This document shows, piece by piece, positions 1-8,817 of a DNA stretch of 64,000 bases. The notes beneath the pieces are model-generated. The model was not told the origin of the DNA and did not search any database. It was given only the letters and a program-made list of their open reading frames with translations. The DNA comes from Intrasporangium chromatireducens Q5-1 (lineage in GTDB: Bacteria > Actinomycetota > Actinomycetes > Actinomycetales > Dermatophilaceae). A program made the translations under genes and the position numbers. How positions within the stretch are numbered: position 1 is the stretch's first letter; each line of letters opens with the position of its first letter. The stretch spans positions 1 through 64,000 of the forward strand of contig NZ_AWQS01000002.1 of NCBI RefSeq assembly GCF_000576575.1. Direction: 5' to 3'.

Positions 1-145
1 CGTTCCGGATCCGGGGGCTCGCCGCGGCGCGCGCGGCCGCGTTGGGCCCGACGCCGGTCCGGACGACCGGCGGGCCACTGGGTCCTGCGCGCAGGGCGGC
101 TGCCTCCCGAGCGGACGGCGCACAGACGAGCACGGCCGTGCTCAC
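1..145 (-). CDS. hpnG: HpnG-type hopanoid phosphorylase, N-terminal fragment
   Basis: Only the first 48 codons are inside the window. A GTG start overlaps the shc stop (GTGA), and the frame stays open to the window edge. The translation begins VSTAVLVCAPSAREAAALRAG and continues with VVRTGVGPNAARAA. This matches the N-terminus of HpnG, a purine-nucleoside-phosphorylase-like enzyme that releases adenine from adenosylhopane to give ribosylhopane. Position directly after shc is the usual place for hpnG. The identification rests on a short N-terminus plus context, so the function is likely but not proven; the rest of the gene lies beyond position 1. Confidence 0.72.
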   Translation of the reverse strand, partial: MSTAVLVCAPSAREAAALRAGPSGPPVVRTGVGPNAAARAAASPRIRN

Positions 146-2088
146 GACAGGCTCCGCACGTAGCGCGCCAGCGCGCTGACCGGGAAGACGAGCCGGTAGA
201 GGTGGTAGTTGATGTAGAAGTCGCCGGGGAAGCCGGTGCCGGTGTAGTGCGGCTCGTCCCAGCCGCCGTCGGGCTGCTGGTGCTCCACGAGCCACTGCAC
301 GCCGCGCCGGACCGCGTCCGAGCCGGACTCTTCTGCGGCGAGCAGCCCGAGCAGGGCCCAGGCGGTCTGCGAGGCGGTGGAGGTGCCCCGCCCGCGCTGC
401 GACGGGTCCCGGTAGGAGCGCAGGTCCTCGCCCCAGCCGCCGTCGACGTTCTGCACCTGTTCGAGCCAGGCGGCGCCTCGCCGCACGGCCGGCTCCTGCG
501 GCTCCACCCCGACGGCGACGAGCGCGGGCAGGGCCGCCCCGGTCCCGTAGACGTGGTTGGCGCCCCAGCGCCCGAACCACGACCCGTCCGGCTCCTGGGC
601 ACGCAGCAGCCAGTCCCGGCCGGCCCGGGCGGCCGGGCTGGCGGCGCGGCCGGTCAGGCCGAGCAGCTCGACGACGTGCGCGGTGACGTCGGCGCTCGGG
701 GGATCGGTGACCGCGCCGAAGTCGCAGAACGGCAGGGCAAGGGGCAGGGTGCTGGTGTTCTCGGCGTCGAACGCGGCCCAGCCGCCGTCCCGGCACTGCA
801 TGCCCAGCACCCAGTCCGTCCCGCGCACGGCCGGGGCCGTCCCGCCAGCCCCGACCCGGTCGAGCCCGAGCACGACCTCCGCCGTGTCGTCGACGTCGGG
901 ATAGAGGTCGTTGTCGAACTCGAACGCCCAGCCGCCGGCGGCCAGGTGCGGGCGCCGCACCGCCCAGTCACCGCGCGTCGTGATCTCCTCGCGCAGCACC
1001 CAGTCGACGGCGCGGGCGACCGCGGGGTCGTCGTGCCGGAGGCCGGCGTCCCCGAGGGCGACGAGGGCGAGCGCGGTGTCCCACACGGGGGACTGGCAGG
1101 CCTCGATCCGCCGGACCGGCCCGTCGGGCGTCGGTTCCTCGACGGTGAACCGGCTCCACCCGCCCAGGCCCAGCTGCATGACCGGGTCGTCGAGGGGCCG
1201 CCCCAGGGTGCGCAGGGCCATCAGCGAGTAGACCCACGGCGGCTGGATGCCGCCCCAGGACCCGTCCGCCTCCTGGCGCTCGATGATCCAGGCCTCGGCC
1301 CGACGCAGCGCCCTGCTGCGCAGGCTGCCGGGGTGGTGCCGCTCGAAGACGCGCAGGCCCACGTCGAGCACCTGACCGAGCAGCGCCCGGCCCCGTTCCA
1401 TGGTGAGGCGGCGGTATGGCGCTGAGCCCGCCCCGCTCCCACGTGACGGGCGCGTCGGCGCCGGCTCAGCGGCATACAGCTCGGTGATGTCGAAGCCGAG
1501 GGCGGCGTGCGGACGCAACGCGCAGAGCACGGCGATCGGCACGATCGTCTGGCGTGCCCAGCAGGCGAAGTCGTGGACGGACAGGGGGACCCAGGCGGGC
1601 AGGAGGACCTGCTCGACCGGGACGGCCGGCAACCGGTCCCAGGGCCAGAGGCCGAAGAGGGCCAGCCAGATCCGGGTGAAGACGCGGGACTGCTCGAGAC
1701 CACCGAGGGCACGCACGACGTCCCGGGCCCGGACGAGGTGCGCGTCCTCGGGTCGGTCTCCGGCGAGTCGCAGGGCGAGGTAGGCCTCGACGGTCGTGGA
1801 GAGGTCGGCCGGGCCGCCATGGAAGGTCGCCCACGAGCCGTCCCCGCGCTGCTTGCTGCGGATCCACCGAGCGGTCCACTCCGTCTCCCGGTCGGTCCGG
1901 ATGCCGAGGAACTGACGCACGAGCAGGTCCTCGGCCTCGATGGTCACGTTCGTCTCGAGCTCGCCCTTCCACCATCCCTCCGGGTGCTGCAGGGCCCGGA
2001 GCCGGGCGACCGAGCGGTCGAGCGCCGAGCGGGCCGGCGACGTGCCGGGCTCGTCGGTCGTGAGGTTGCGGTCGGCTTGCATCGTCAT
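142..2088 (-). CDS. shc: squalene-hopene cyclase
   Basis: A 648-residue class II triterpene cyclase of normal family length that folds squalene into hopene at the membrane. The catalytic aspartate motif is DVDDTA, and at least five QW-type repeats are visible (QEADGSWGG, QCRDGGWAAF, QEPDGSWFGRWG, QNVDGGWGED, QQPDGGWDE). It follows the polyprenyl synthetase by 12 bp and overlaps the next gene by 4 bp, so it is translated within the hopanoid operon. The start MTMQADR is used; the internal MQADR two codons later is equally possible. The coding strand carries one copy of the dispersed 13-mer at 1465-1477, read as Tyr-Ala-Ala-Glu. Confidence 0.96.
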   Translation of the reverse strand: MTMQADRNLTTDEPGTSPARSALDRSVARLRALQHPEGWWKGELETNVTIEAEDLLVRQFLGIRTDRETEWTARWIRSKQRGDGSWATFHGGPADLSTTVEAYLALRLAGDRPEDAHLVRARDVVRALGGLEQSRVFTRIWLALFGLWPWDRLPAVPVEQVLLPAWVPLSVHDFACWARQTIVPIAVLCALRPHAALGFDITELYAAEPAPTRPSRGSGAGSAPYRRLTMERGRALLGQVLDVGLRVFERHHPGSLRSRALRRAEAWIIERQEADGSWGGIQPPWVYSLMALRTLGRPLDDPVMQLGLGGWSRFTVEEPTPDGPVRRIEACQSPVWDTALALVALGDAGLRHDDPAVARAVDWVLREEITTRGDWAVRRPHLAAGGWAFEFDNDLYPDVDDTAEVVLGLDRVGAGGTAPAVRGTDWVLGMQCRDGGWAAFDAENTSTLPLALPFCDFGAVTDPPSADVTAHVVELLGLTGRAASPAARAGRDWLLRAQEPDGSWFGRWGANHVYGTGAALPALVAVGVEPQEPAVRRGAAWLEQVQNVDGGWGEDLRSYRDPSQRGRGTSTASQTAWALLGLLAAEESGSDAVRRGVQWLVEHQQPDGGWDEPHYTGTGFPGDFYINYHLYRLVFPVSALARYVRSLS

Positions 2089-2100
2089 GCGGAAGTCCCT

Positions 2101-3114
2101 TCAGTGGTCCCGGCCGGCGAGGCGCGTCGCCATGGCGGCAAGCGGCGCCGCACGGTGCGGGTCGGGGAAGGCCTCCGCGAGCAGACGCAGGGCGGCATCG
2201 AGCTCGGCGGCGGCGCGGCGCTCGGCCCAGGTGCGGCCACCGGCCTCCTCCACGAGCTCGGCGGCCCGCGCCAGCTCGTCCTCGTCGAGCGGCGCCTCCT
2301 GGCGGTAGAGCGCGCGCAGGGCCGCGCCGGCCGCCGTGCCCGACGTGAGCGCTGCGACGATCGGTGCCGACTTCTTGCGGGAGCGCAGGTCGGACAGGAC
2401 CGGCTTGCCGGTGCGCTCCGTGGCGCCCCAGATGCCGAGCAGGTCGTCGTCGAGCTGGAAGGCGATGCCGACCCGCTCGCCGAACTCCGCCAGCGCGGCC
2501 GCCGAGCAGGCCGGGGCGTCGGCGAGCATGGGCCCGATCGAGCAGGCGCATGCGAGCAGCGCCCCGGTCTTGTCGGCCTCCATCCGCAGGCACTCCTCCA
2601 GGGCAACGTCGGGCCGGGTTTCGAAGGCGAGGTCGGCGGCCTGACCGGCGATGAGCCGCCGGGTCGTGGCGCTCAGGGCCTGGACCGCATAGCCGACCGT
2701 GGGAGAAGGAGCCTCGGCGAGGACCTCTCCCGCGAGGGCGAGCAGCGCGTCGCCGGCGAGCAGGGCCGTCGACAGGCCGAAGGCGGCCCACACCGTGGGG
2801 CGGTGGCGTCGGGACTCGTCACCGTCCATGACATCGTCGTGGACCAGGGAGAAGTTGTGCACGAGCTCGACGGCGACGGCCGCCGGGACCGCACTGAGCG
2901 GGTCACGGTTGGTCGCGGCGGTGCTGATGAGGACGAGCTCCGGACGAACGCCCTTGCCCGACAAGCCCGTCGGGACCCCATCGGCGTCCCAGAGGCCGAG
3001 GTGGTAGCCGCAGACGTGGCGCATCCGGGGGTCGAGGCGCTCGATGGAGGCGTGCAGTGCCTCACGGGTCGCCTCGCGGGCGATGGTCACGCTGTCGGTC
3101 ACGACGCTGGTCAT
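2101..3114 (-). CDS. polyprenyl diphosphate synthase (FPP/GGPP synthase type)
   Basis: A trans-isoprenyl diphosphate synthase of 337 residues, likely making the farnesyl diphosphate that HpnC and HpnD condense. Both aspartate-rich motifs are present: HDDVMDGD (DDxxD) and QLDDDLLG. The frame stays open far upstream, but the start MTSVVTDSV is preferred because its ATG overlaps the hpnE stop as ATGA, like its neighbours. Placement between hpnE and shc points to a dedicated prenyl donor for hopanoids. Product chain length cannot be read from the sequence alone, so farnesyl rather than geranylgeranyl diphosphate is inferred from context. Confidence 0.9.
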   Translation of the reverse strand: MTSVVTDSVTIAREATREALHASIERLDPRMRHVCGYHLGLWDADGVPTGLSGKGVRPELVLISTAATNRDPLSAVPAAVAVELVHNFSLVHDDVMDGDESRRHRPTVWAAFGLSTALLAGDALLALAGEVLAEAPSPTVGYAVQALSATTRRLIAGQAADLAFETRPDVALEECLRMEADKTGALLACACSIGPMLADAPACSAAALAEFGERVGIAFQLDDDLLGIWGATERTGKPVLSDLRSRKKSAPIVAALTSGTAAGAALRALYRQEAPLDEDELARAAELVEEAGGRTWAERRAAAELDAALRLLAEAFPDPHRAAPLAAMATRLAGRDH

Positions 3115-4523
3115 GACGTCACCTCCATCTGGGCTCGCGCGGGGGCGCTGACCCCGGCATCGCCGTGCTCGGTCGCGGTCATGGGGACTGACAGGAGCCG
3201 GGCCGCCGCCGCCCTGCCGCTGCGGACAGCGGCCTCGAGGGTGTCCGGCCACCCGGGGACGGTCCACGCGCCGGCCAGCGCGAGGTCCGGCCAGTGGGTC
3301 GTCGGACCGGGTCGCAGTCGTCCGGTGCCGGGGCGCTGCCTGAAGGTGGCGTGTGGCTCGCGGGTGACGAACGCCTCGAGGACGTGGGCGTGCTCGAGGC
3401 CCGGCAGGTGGCGGGCGAGCTCGGCCAGGTGCACCCGGACCAGGTCCTCCGTGCGCTCGTGGAGCGCGTCGTCGGCGGCGGAGACGGACGACACGAGGTA
3501 CTGCTCGCCACCAGCGGCGCGTCCGCTCGCCGCGGTGCGGTCGAAGACCCACTGGACGGCGCTGCCCGGGACCGCGGCGAACGGCACGGGCAGGACGGCG
3601 CGGTCGAACACGACGTGGACGTTGACGATCGGGGAGTGACCCAAGGCCTGCCAGCCCGCCGGGTCGTCGACAGCACCCGCGGGGACCAGCTGTGCGGCGT
3701 GGTCGTGGGGGACGGCCAGCACGACCGCCTCGGCCGGTAGCTCGGTCACCTGCTGGTGCCGGTCGCGGACGGCGACGACGAGCCCCCGGGCCCTGCGTTC
3801 GATGCGGACGACCTTGCTGCCCAGACGGACCCGGGCTCCTGCCGCGAGCAGCGCACTGCGTGGCGGTGCCTCGTGCAGCAGGCTGAGCGGGACCGTCGGG
3901 ATGCCGATGTCCCCGGCGTCGACCCGGTCGAGGAGACCGGTCCGGAAGACCCGGGCGGCGAGGGCGAGGGACGCCTCGTCGGGGGCGAGGTTGAGGGCGG
4001 CCGTGGTGACCAGGCCCCAGAGGCCCTCGGTCGTGGACGGGTCCTGACCGTGTCGCCGCAGCCACGTGCCGAACGCGTCGAGGTCGACGGCAGGGTCGTC
4101 CGGGTCGAGGTGCCGCAGGGCCGCGGCGGCCCTCAGGGCGGAGAGCCGGGCAGGTCCCGGCAGCGCGTCATACCGGAGCAGGGCGGCCAGCAGGTGCAGG
4201 GGTGGCGGGCCACGGTGTGACCGAGTCAGGTGGGCCCGCTCGCCGCGGGGCAGGAGCACCTCGATGTCGAGGCGGTCCTGCAGCGCGATGAGCGGGGTGA
4301 CGCCGAGGCGGTCGAGCAGGGCGAGGTAGTGCTCGTAGCAGCGCAGGACGACGTGCACTCCCGTGTCGACGGGCTGACCACGCCGTCGCCCCGACGTCGC
4401 CCGGCCGCCGAGCCTCGGGCGCGCCTCGAGCAGCGTGACCTCGCGTCCCGCGTCGGCGAGCCCGAGCGCTGCGGTGATCCCGGCGAGGCCGCCGCCGACG
4501 ACGATGACCGGCGGCGCGCTCAT
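3111..4523 (-). CDS. hpnE: hydroxysqualene dehydroxylase HpnE
   Basis: A 470-residue FAD-dependent amine-oxidase/phytoene-desaturase-like protein that reduces hydroxysqualene to squalene. The N-terminal dinucleotide-binding segment VVGGGLAGITAA and the following EARPRLGGRA are clear. It is flanked by hpnD and the prenyl synthase with ATGA overlaps on both sides, which fixes the start at the first ATG. Family and position in an hpnC-hpnD-hpnE set make the assignment strong; by sequence alone a carotenoid desaturase would be the alternative, but no carotenoid genes are nearby. Confidence 0.92.
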   Translation of the reverse strand: MSAPPVIVVGGGLAGITAALGLADAGREVTLLEARPRLGGRATSGRRRGQPVDTGVHVVLRCYEHYLALLDRLGVTPLIALQDRLDIEVLLPRGERAHLTRSHRGPPPLHLLAALLRYDALPGPARLSALRAAAALRHLDPDDPAVDLDAFGTWLRRHGQDPSTTEGLWGLVTTAALNLAPDEASLALAARVFRTGLLDRVDAGDIGIPTVPLSLLHEAPPRSALLAAGARVRLGSKVVRIERRARGLVVAVRDRHQQVTELPAEAVVLAVPHDHAAQLVPAGAVDDPAGWQALGHSPIVNVHVVFDRAVLPVPFAAVPGSAVQWVFDRTAASGRAAGGEQYLVSSVSAADDALHERTEDLVRVHLAELARHLPGLEHAHVLEAFVTREPHATFRQRPGTGRLRPGPTTHWPDLALAGAWTVPGWPDTLEAAVRSGRAAAARLLSVPMTATEHGDAGVSAPARAQMEVTS

Positions 4524-5506
4524 GCCGCACCTCGCACGATGGCGTGGACAGCCACCGACACCTTCGCCGACGTCGAGAGTGACAGCCGCTGGCCGCGGAC
4601 CGCGCTCGGCTCGGCGGCGATGCGGCCCAGGAGCCGGTGGTAGATGCCCGCCATGGCGGCGGTGCAGGCGGCGCTGCGTCGGTCCAGGAGGGGCAGCAAC
4701 GTCAGCCCCCGGGCGTACCAGGCCTCGGCCCGGCGCGCCTCGAACCGGACGAGCGCGTCGAAGTGACGGGGCGGGTCGGCGATCGCGCCGTCCAGCCCGA
4801 CGGCGAGCGTGCAGCCGAACCGGTCCAGGTCCTCCTGCGGCAGGTAGACGCGGCCCATGAGGCGGTCCTCACGGAGGTCGCGCAGGATGTTCGTCAGCTG
4901 GAGGGCGACCCCGAGGTCGTCGGCGAGCGGCTCCGCGTCGTCGAGCAGCAGCGGGTTGTAGACGCCGACCGACAGCCGGCCCACCGACCCGGCAACCTGC
5001 CGGCAGTATCCGACCACCTCCTCGAAGGTCTCGTAGCGGCGCCCCTCGACGTCGGCCAGGCAGCCGTCGACGAGGTCGTCGAAGGCATCGAGCGGGATCG
5101 GCAGCCGCTCGGCCGCGTCGGCCAGCGCAGTGAGGACCGCCCCCTCGAGCGGCGCGTCGTCCCGCGCACTCGGCGGGGAGGCGGAGGTCATGAGCGGGAC
5201 GGCGCCAGGCACGGAAGACGGGGCGGGGGACCAGTCCGGCGGGAGCGGGCCGGTGGGGAGCCGCCGCGGGTGGGCGCGTCGGCCCTCGATCGCGCCGAGA
5301 CAGGCCCGGAGCGCCTCCAGGGCACGCTCGCGCTCCGCCGCCGGGCCGTCACCGTCACCGATGTCGTCGATCCGGCGGGCGGTCGCGTAGACGGCGGAGA
5401 GGGCCTGGCGCTGCTCCCGGGGGAGCAGCCGGATCCCGTAGGAGAAGTTGTGCGCCTCGGCGCGGGTGATCTCCTCGCAGCGCTGGTAGGCAGTGGTGAC
5501 GTTCAT
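4520..5506 (-). CDS. hpnD: presqualene diphosphate synthase HpnD
   Basis: A squalene/phytoene synthase family enzyme (328 residues) that condenses two FPP to presqualene diphosphate. Aspartate-rich motifs are RRIDDIGDGD near the N-terminus and DLREDRLMGRVYLPQEDL toward the middle. An upstream in-frame ATG exists at 5536, but MNVTTAYQ is chosen because its ATG overlaps the hpnC stop (ATGA) and follows GGCGGG. The protein carries a Pro/Ser/Arg-rich stretch at roughly residues 80-120, between the first catalytic segment and the IPLDAFDDLVDG helix, that looks like an insertion compared with HpnC. Confidence 0.92.
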   Translation of the reverse strand: MNVTTAYQRCEEITRAEAHNFSYGIRLLPREQRQALSAVYATARRIDDIGDGDGPAAERERALEALRACLGAIEGRRAHPRRLPTGPLPPDWSPAPSSVPGAVPLMTSASPPSARDDAPLEGAVLTALADAAERLPIPLDAFDDLVDGCLADVEGRRYETFEEVVGYCRQVAGSVGRLSVGVYNPLLLDDAEPLADDLGVALQLTNILRDLREDRLMGRVYLPQEDLDRFGCTLAVGLDGAIADPPRHFDALVRFEARRAEAWYARGLTLLPLLDRRSAACTAAMAGIYHRLLGRIAAEPSAVRGQRLSLSTSAKVSVAVHAIVRGAA

Positions 5507-6327
5507 CCCGCCCGCCTCAGCAGGCCCTCGGCCCAAGCGGCCGCGATGTCGGACCGGGTCGGCTTCACCTGGCCCCCGAGGACGTCGTGGTCAGCGCGGC
5601 GGACCCGGCCGGCGGCGGCCCAGCCCCCGGCGACGTAGCCGGACACGGCAAGGCGGGCCCAGCCGTGCAGCGTCGACACGAGGGGGGCGCCGGCACCGAG
5701 CCAGGCCACTGCCCGTGTCGTCTCGAAGGCGACGAGCCGCCGCAGCGCGTCTCCGGCCCGCGCTGCCCCCAGGTCCTCCTCGGTCACCCCGAACCGGTCG
5801 AGGTCCTCCTTCGGCAGGTAGACCCGTCCCTCGGCGTAGTCCTCGCCGATGTCCTGCCAGTGCTCGAGGAGCTGCAGCGCGGTGCAGATCCGGTCGGACA
5901 GCTCGACCCGGTCGGGGGTCGCTGCGCCGAAGATCGTCAGGACGACCTCGCCGACCGGGTTCGCCGACAGCCGGCAGTAGTCCAGTAGCTCGGCGAAGCT
6001 CTGGTAGCGGGGGTGGTCCTGGTCGCGCAGGTTCGCTTCCACGAGGCGCAGCAGGCAGTCGGCGGGCACCCCGGCGCGGCGCACGAGGGGCCCCATGCCG
6101 GCGACCACTGGGTCCGTGACGGGCTCGCGCGCGTAGAGCCGCCGGACCTCGGCCGCGACCGCTTCGAGGGCGGCGACGCGGTCGCCGGTCAGCTCGTCGC
6201 CGAGGTCGTCGACGTAGCGGGCGTAGCGATACGTCGCGTGCAGCTCGGACCGCAGCCGCGCAGGCAGGATCCGCAACGCGACGGGGAAGTTCTCGCCGGC
6301 CTCGGCGGCTCGGACCGTAGCAGCCAT
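5503..6327 (-). CDS. hpnC: hydroxysqualene synthase HpnC
   Basis: The second squalene/phytoene synthase paralog (274 residues), which converts presqualene diphosphate to hydroxysqualene. Motifs include YARYVDDLGDE and HWQDIGEDYAEGRVYLPKEDL. It begins 8 bp after the dxs stop and overlaps hpnD by 4 bp. HpnC and HpnD are told apart here by order and by HpnC's typical N-terminus (ENFPVALRILP). Together with HpnE they form the three-enzyme bacterial squalene route used instead of a single squalene synthase. Confidence 0.92.
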   Translation of the reverse strand: MAATVRAAEAGENFPVALRILPARLRSELHATYRYARYVDDLGDELTGDRVAALEAVAAEVRRLYAREPVTDPVVAGMGPLVRRAGVPADCLLRLVEANLRDQDHPRYQSFAELLDYCRLSANPVGEVVLTIFGAATPDRVELSDRICTALQLLEHWQDIGEDYAEGRVYLPKEDLDRFGVTEEDLGAARAGDALRRLVAFETTRAVAWLGAGAPLVSTLHGWARLAVSGYVAGGWAAAGRVRRADHDVLGGQVKPTRSDIAAAWAEGLLRRAG

Positions 6328-6335
6328 GGCGGCCC

Positions 6336-8225
6336 TCAGGCGGGTCTCCGGACCCGAGCGTCCGGCTCCGCCCGGTCCCGTATGCCGCTCAGGCCGGCCG
6401 GCACGGAGAGCCGCGCCGCGACGGCGCGGGCGATGCCACTGGGATCAAGCCCGTGCTCACGCAGGATGCCGCCGCGGTCGCCGTGCGCGATGTACTCGGT
6501 TGGCAGCCCCAGCACCTCGACCGGGGTATCGACGCCGGTGTCGGCGACGGCCCGGGCGACGTGGGCGCCGACGCCGGAGGACCTCAGCCCGTCCTCGACC
6601 GTGACGACGAGGTCGTGCTCAGCCGCCAGGTCCGGCAGGGCCGGGTTGACCGGGAGCGCCCAGCGAGGGTCGACCACCGTGCAGCGGATCCCCTCGGCGA
6701 GGAGCCGGTCGGCCGCCTCGACCGCAGCGCCCGCGAGCGCTCCGACCGTCACGAGCAGGACGTCAGGGTTCGGGGGCCGGCGCAGGACGTCCATGCCGGC
6801 GACCCGGTCGAGCGCCGGGAGTGCCCCGGCCGCGGCGGCCTTCGGGAAGCGGAGGGCGGTCAGACCGGGCTGCTCCACCGCCTCGTCGAGCTCCTCGACG
6901 AGCGTGGCGGCATCCCGGGGGGCCGCGACCCGCATGCCTGGCACGCCGGCGAACAGGCTGAGGTCCCACAGGCCGTGGTGGCTGGGGCCGTCCGGGCCGG
7001 TGATGCCCGCCCGGTCGAGCACGAGCGTCACGGGCAGCCGGTGCAGACCCGCGTCGAGGAGAGTCTGGTCGAACGCGCGGTGCATGAAGGTCGAGTAGAT
7101 GGCGACGACGGGGTGCAGGCCGCCCATCGCCATACCGCTCGCGCTCACGAGGGCCTGTTGCTCCGCGATGCCGACGTCGATGCACCGCTCGGGGTGGCGC
7201 TGCGCCAGCGTGCGCAGGCCGGTGGGGCCCACCATCGCGGCGCTCACCGCCACGACGTCGGGACGCCGCTCGGCCACGGCGAGCAGCGCATCGCCGAACA
7301 CGTCGGTCCAGGTCCGGCTGGGCACGCTGCTCGGTGCGCCGGTGCGGGCGTCGACCACGCCGATGGAGTGGAGGTGGTCGGCCTCGTCGTTGACCGCGGG
7401 CAGGTAGCCGTGCCCCTTCTCGGTGCGAACGTGCACGAGGACCGGGTGGTCGCACCCTCGCGCCTGCCGCAGGGCCGTCTCCAGGGCGTCGAGGTCGTGC
7501 CCGTCGACCGGGCCGAGGTAGTCCAGGCCCATGGCCTGGAACAGGCTGACCCCGCGGGTCGCGTCACGGCCCGGCGCGACGGGTTGCGAGCCATCGCTGG
7601 CGCCGCTGCCGAGCCGCGCCACGACCGCCGGATAGCCGGCCCGGTCCACCAGGCGACGCAGGTGCTCGGGGAGTGCTCCCACCGTCGGGGCGTAGGAGCG
7701 TTCGTTGTCGTTGAGCACCACGACGATGCGCCGGCCGGACGCGCCGATGTTGTTCAGGCCCTCCCAGGCGAGGCCGCCGGTCATGGCGCCGTCCCCGATG
7801 ACGGCGACGACCGGCTGTGCTGCGCCTCGGCTCGCGAGGGCCCGGCTCAACCCGTCGGCATAGGCCAGCGCCGTCGACGCGTGGGAGTTCTCGACGAGGT
7901 CATGGGGAGACTCATGTCGCTTGGGATAGCCCGACAGCCCTCCGCTCCTGCGCAGTGAAGGGAACTGGGGCAGCCGGCCGGTCAGCAGCTTGTGGACGTA
8001 GGCCTGGTGGCCCGTGTCGAACACGATCGGGGTGCTCGGCGAGTGGAAGACCCGGTGCAGGGCGATCGTCAGCTCGACGACACCGAGGTTGGGTCCGAGG
8101 TGGCCGCCGGTCGCACAGACCGAGTCGACGAGGACCTGTCGGATCTCCTGCGCCAGCTGGACGAGGCTCTCGGAGTCGAGCTCACCGAGGTCTTCCGGGC
8201 GGTGGATTGTTGCCAGAATGGACAT
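6336..8225 (-). CDS. dxs: 1-deoxy-D-xylulose-5-phosphate synthase
   Basis: Thiamine-diphosphate enzyme (629 residues) that condenses pyruvate and glyceraldehyde 3-phosphate, the first step of the MEP isoprenoid route. Visible signatures: FDTGHQAYVHK, the ThDP motif GDGAMTGGLAWEGLNN, and DRAGITGPDGPSHHG. The open frame extends to 8321, but MSILATIHRPEDL at 8225 is preceded by GGAGCGAAGG and fits the family N-terminus. As first gene of the hopanoid operon it would raise precursor supply together with hopanoid enzymes. A copy of the 13-mer lies in its 3' end (6380-6392). Whether this is the only dxs in the genome cannot be told. Confidence 0.94.
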   Translation of the reverse strand: MSILATIHRPEDLGELDSESLVQLAQEIRQVLVDSVCATGGHLGPNLGVVELTIALHRVFHSPSTPIVFDTGHQAYVHKLLTGRLPQFPSLRRSGGLSGYPKRHESPHDLVENSHASTALAYADGLSRALASRGAAQPVVAVIGDGAMTGGLAWEGLNNIGASGRRIVVVLNDNERSYAPTVGALPEHLRRLVDRAGYPAVVARLGSGASDGSQPVAPGRDATRGVSLFQAMGLDYLGPVDGHDLDALETALRQARGCDHPVLVHVRTEKGHGYLPAVNDEADHLHSIGVVDARTGAPSSVPSRTWTDVFGDALLAVAERRPDVVAVSAAMVGPTGLRTLAQRHPERCIDVGIAEQQALVSASGMAMGGLHPVVAIYSTFMHRAFDQTLLDAGLHRLPVTLVLDRAGITGPDGPSHHGLWDLSLFAGVPGMRVAAPRDAATLVEELDEAVEQPGLTALRFPKAAAAGALPALDRVAGMDVLRRPPNPDVLLVTVGALAGAAVEAADRLLAEGIRCTVVDPRWALPVNPALPDLAAEHDLVVTVEDGLRSSGVGAHVARAVADTGVDTPVEVLGLPTEYIAHGDRGGILREHGLDPSGIARAVAARLSVPAGLSGIRDRAEPDARVRRPA

Positions 8226-8265
8226 CGTGCCTTCGCTCCGGTCACGGCCGAGGGAGGTCATGGCC

Positions 8266-8288
8266 ATTACATCGGGATGCGATCTAAT
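8266..8288. promoter_or_regulatory. candidate MarR operator upstream of dxs/hopanoid operon
   Basis: Inverted repeat with 9-nt arms ATTACATCG and CGATCTAAT around a 5-nt spacer; eight of nine arm positions pair. It lies in an AT-richer island about 41 bp before the dxs start, between marR and dxs. A separate perfect 10-bp palindrome, GGGTATACCC, is at 8293-8302. Size and symmetry fit a MarR dimer site, but binding is inferred. Confidence 0.5.
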
Positions 8289-8317
8289 TCGAGGGTATAC
8301 CCACCGGCGCCGGCAGA

Positions 8318-8797
8318 TCACTGCCCAATTCGCGTATCCGGCCCAAGGAATTTCGCTGAGAGAGTGGTGAGAAACTCCTCGGAGATGCTGAGCGTCTCCG
8401 CCGCCCGCTCGAGCTCGGCCAGGTGGGCGCTCGCAAGGCCGTCGAGCAGCTCGTGTGCCCGGTCGGTCAGCGACACCCGCACCACCCGCTGGTCACGGGG
8501 GTCACGGTCGCGGGCGACGAGGCCCAGCGCCTCGGCCCGGTTGACCAGCTCGATCGCGCTGTTGGGGCGGATGAGCAGCTCGGCCGCCAGGTCGCCGACG
8601 CTGGGTGGCGCCTCACCGACCCAGGCTCGGACCGCGAGGAGCAGGAGGTACTGCTGGGGGGTCAGCCCGGCCGTGCGGACCCGCTGCTCACTCCACTTGG
8701 TGAACTGCAGCATCGCCCGGCGGAACGTGAAGAGCATGGCGAACTGGTCACCCGTCAACGGTTCGGGACGGGTGGTGGGCTCGTCCTGGTCGCCCAT
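8318..8797 (-). CDS. MarR family transcriptional regulator
   Basis: A 159-residue winged-helix protein. The core reads LTPQQYLLLLAVRAW, then the recognition region SVGDLAAELLIRPNSAIELVNRAEALGLVARDRDPRDQR, then a C-terminal helix. The upstream in-frame ATG at 8848 is rejected for MGDQDEP at 8797, which has a strong GGAGGT site six bases before it. It sits on the same strand directly upstream of dxs with about 90 bp between, so it is a likely regulator of the hopanoid operon and perhaps of itself. Its ligand is unknown. Confidence 0.85.
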   Translation of the reverse strand: MGDQDEPTTRPEPLTGDQFAMLFTFRRAMLQFTKWSEQRVRTAGLTPQQYLLLLAVRAWVGEAPPSVGDLAAELLIRPNSAIELVNRAEALGLVARDRDPRDQRVVRVSLTDRAHELLDGLASAHLAELERAAETLSISEEFLTTLSAKFLGPDTRIGQ

Positions 8798-8817
8798 GGC
8801 CGCACCTCCGCGTGATG

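Noticed and set aside
202-1425. Plus-strand 407-codon frame opposite shc
   Set aside because: Antisense shadow of the squalene-hopene cyclase gene with low-complexity Gly/Pro/Ala translation.
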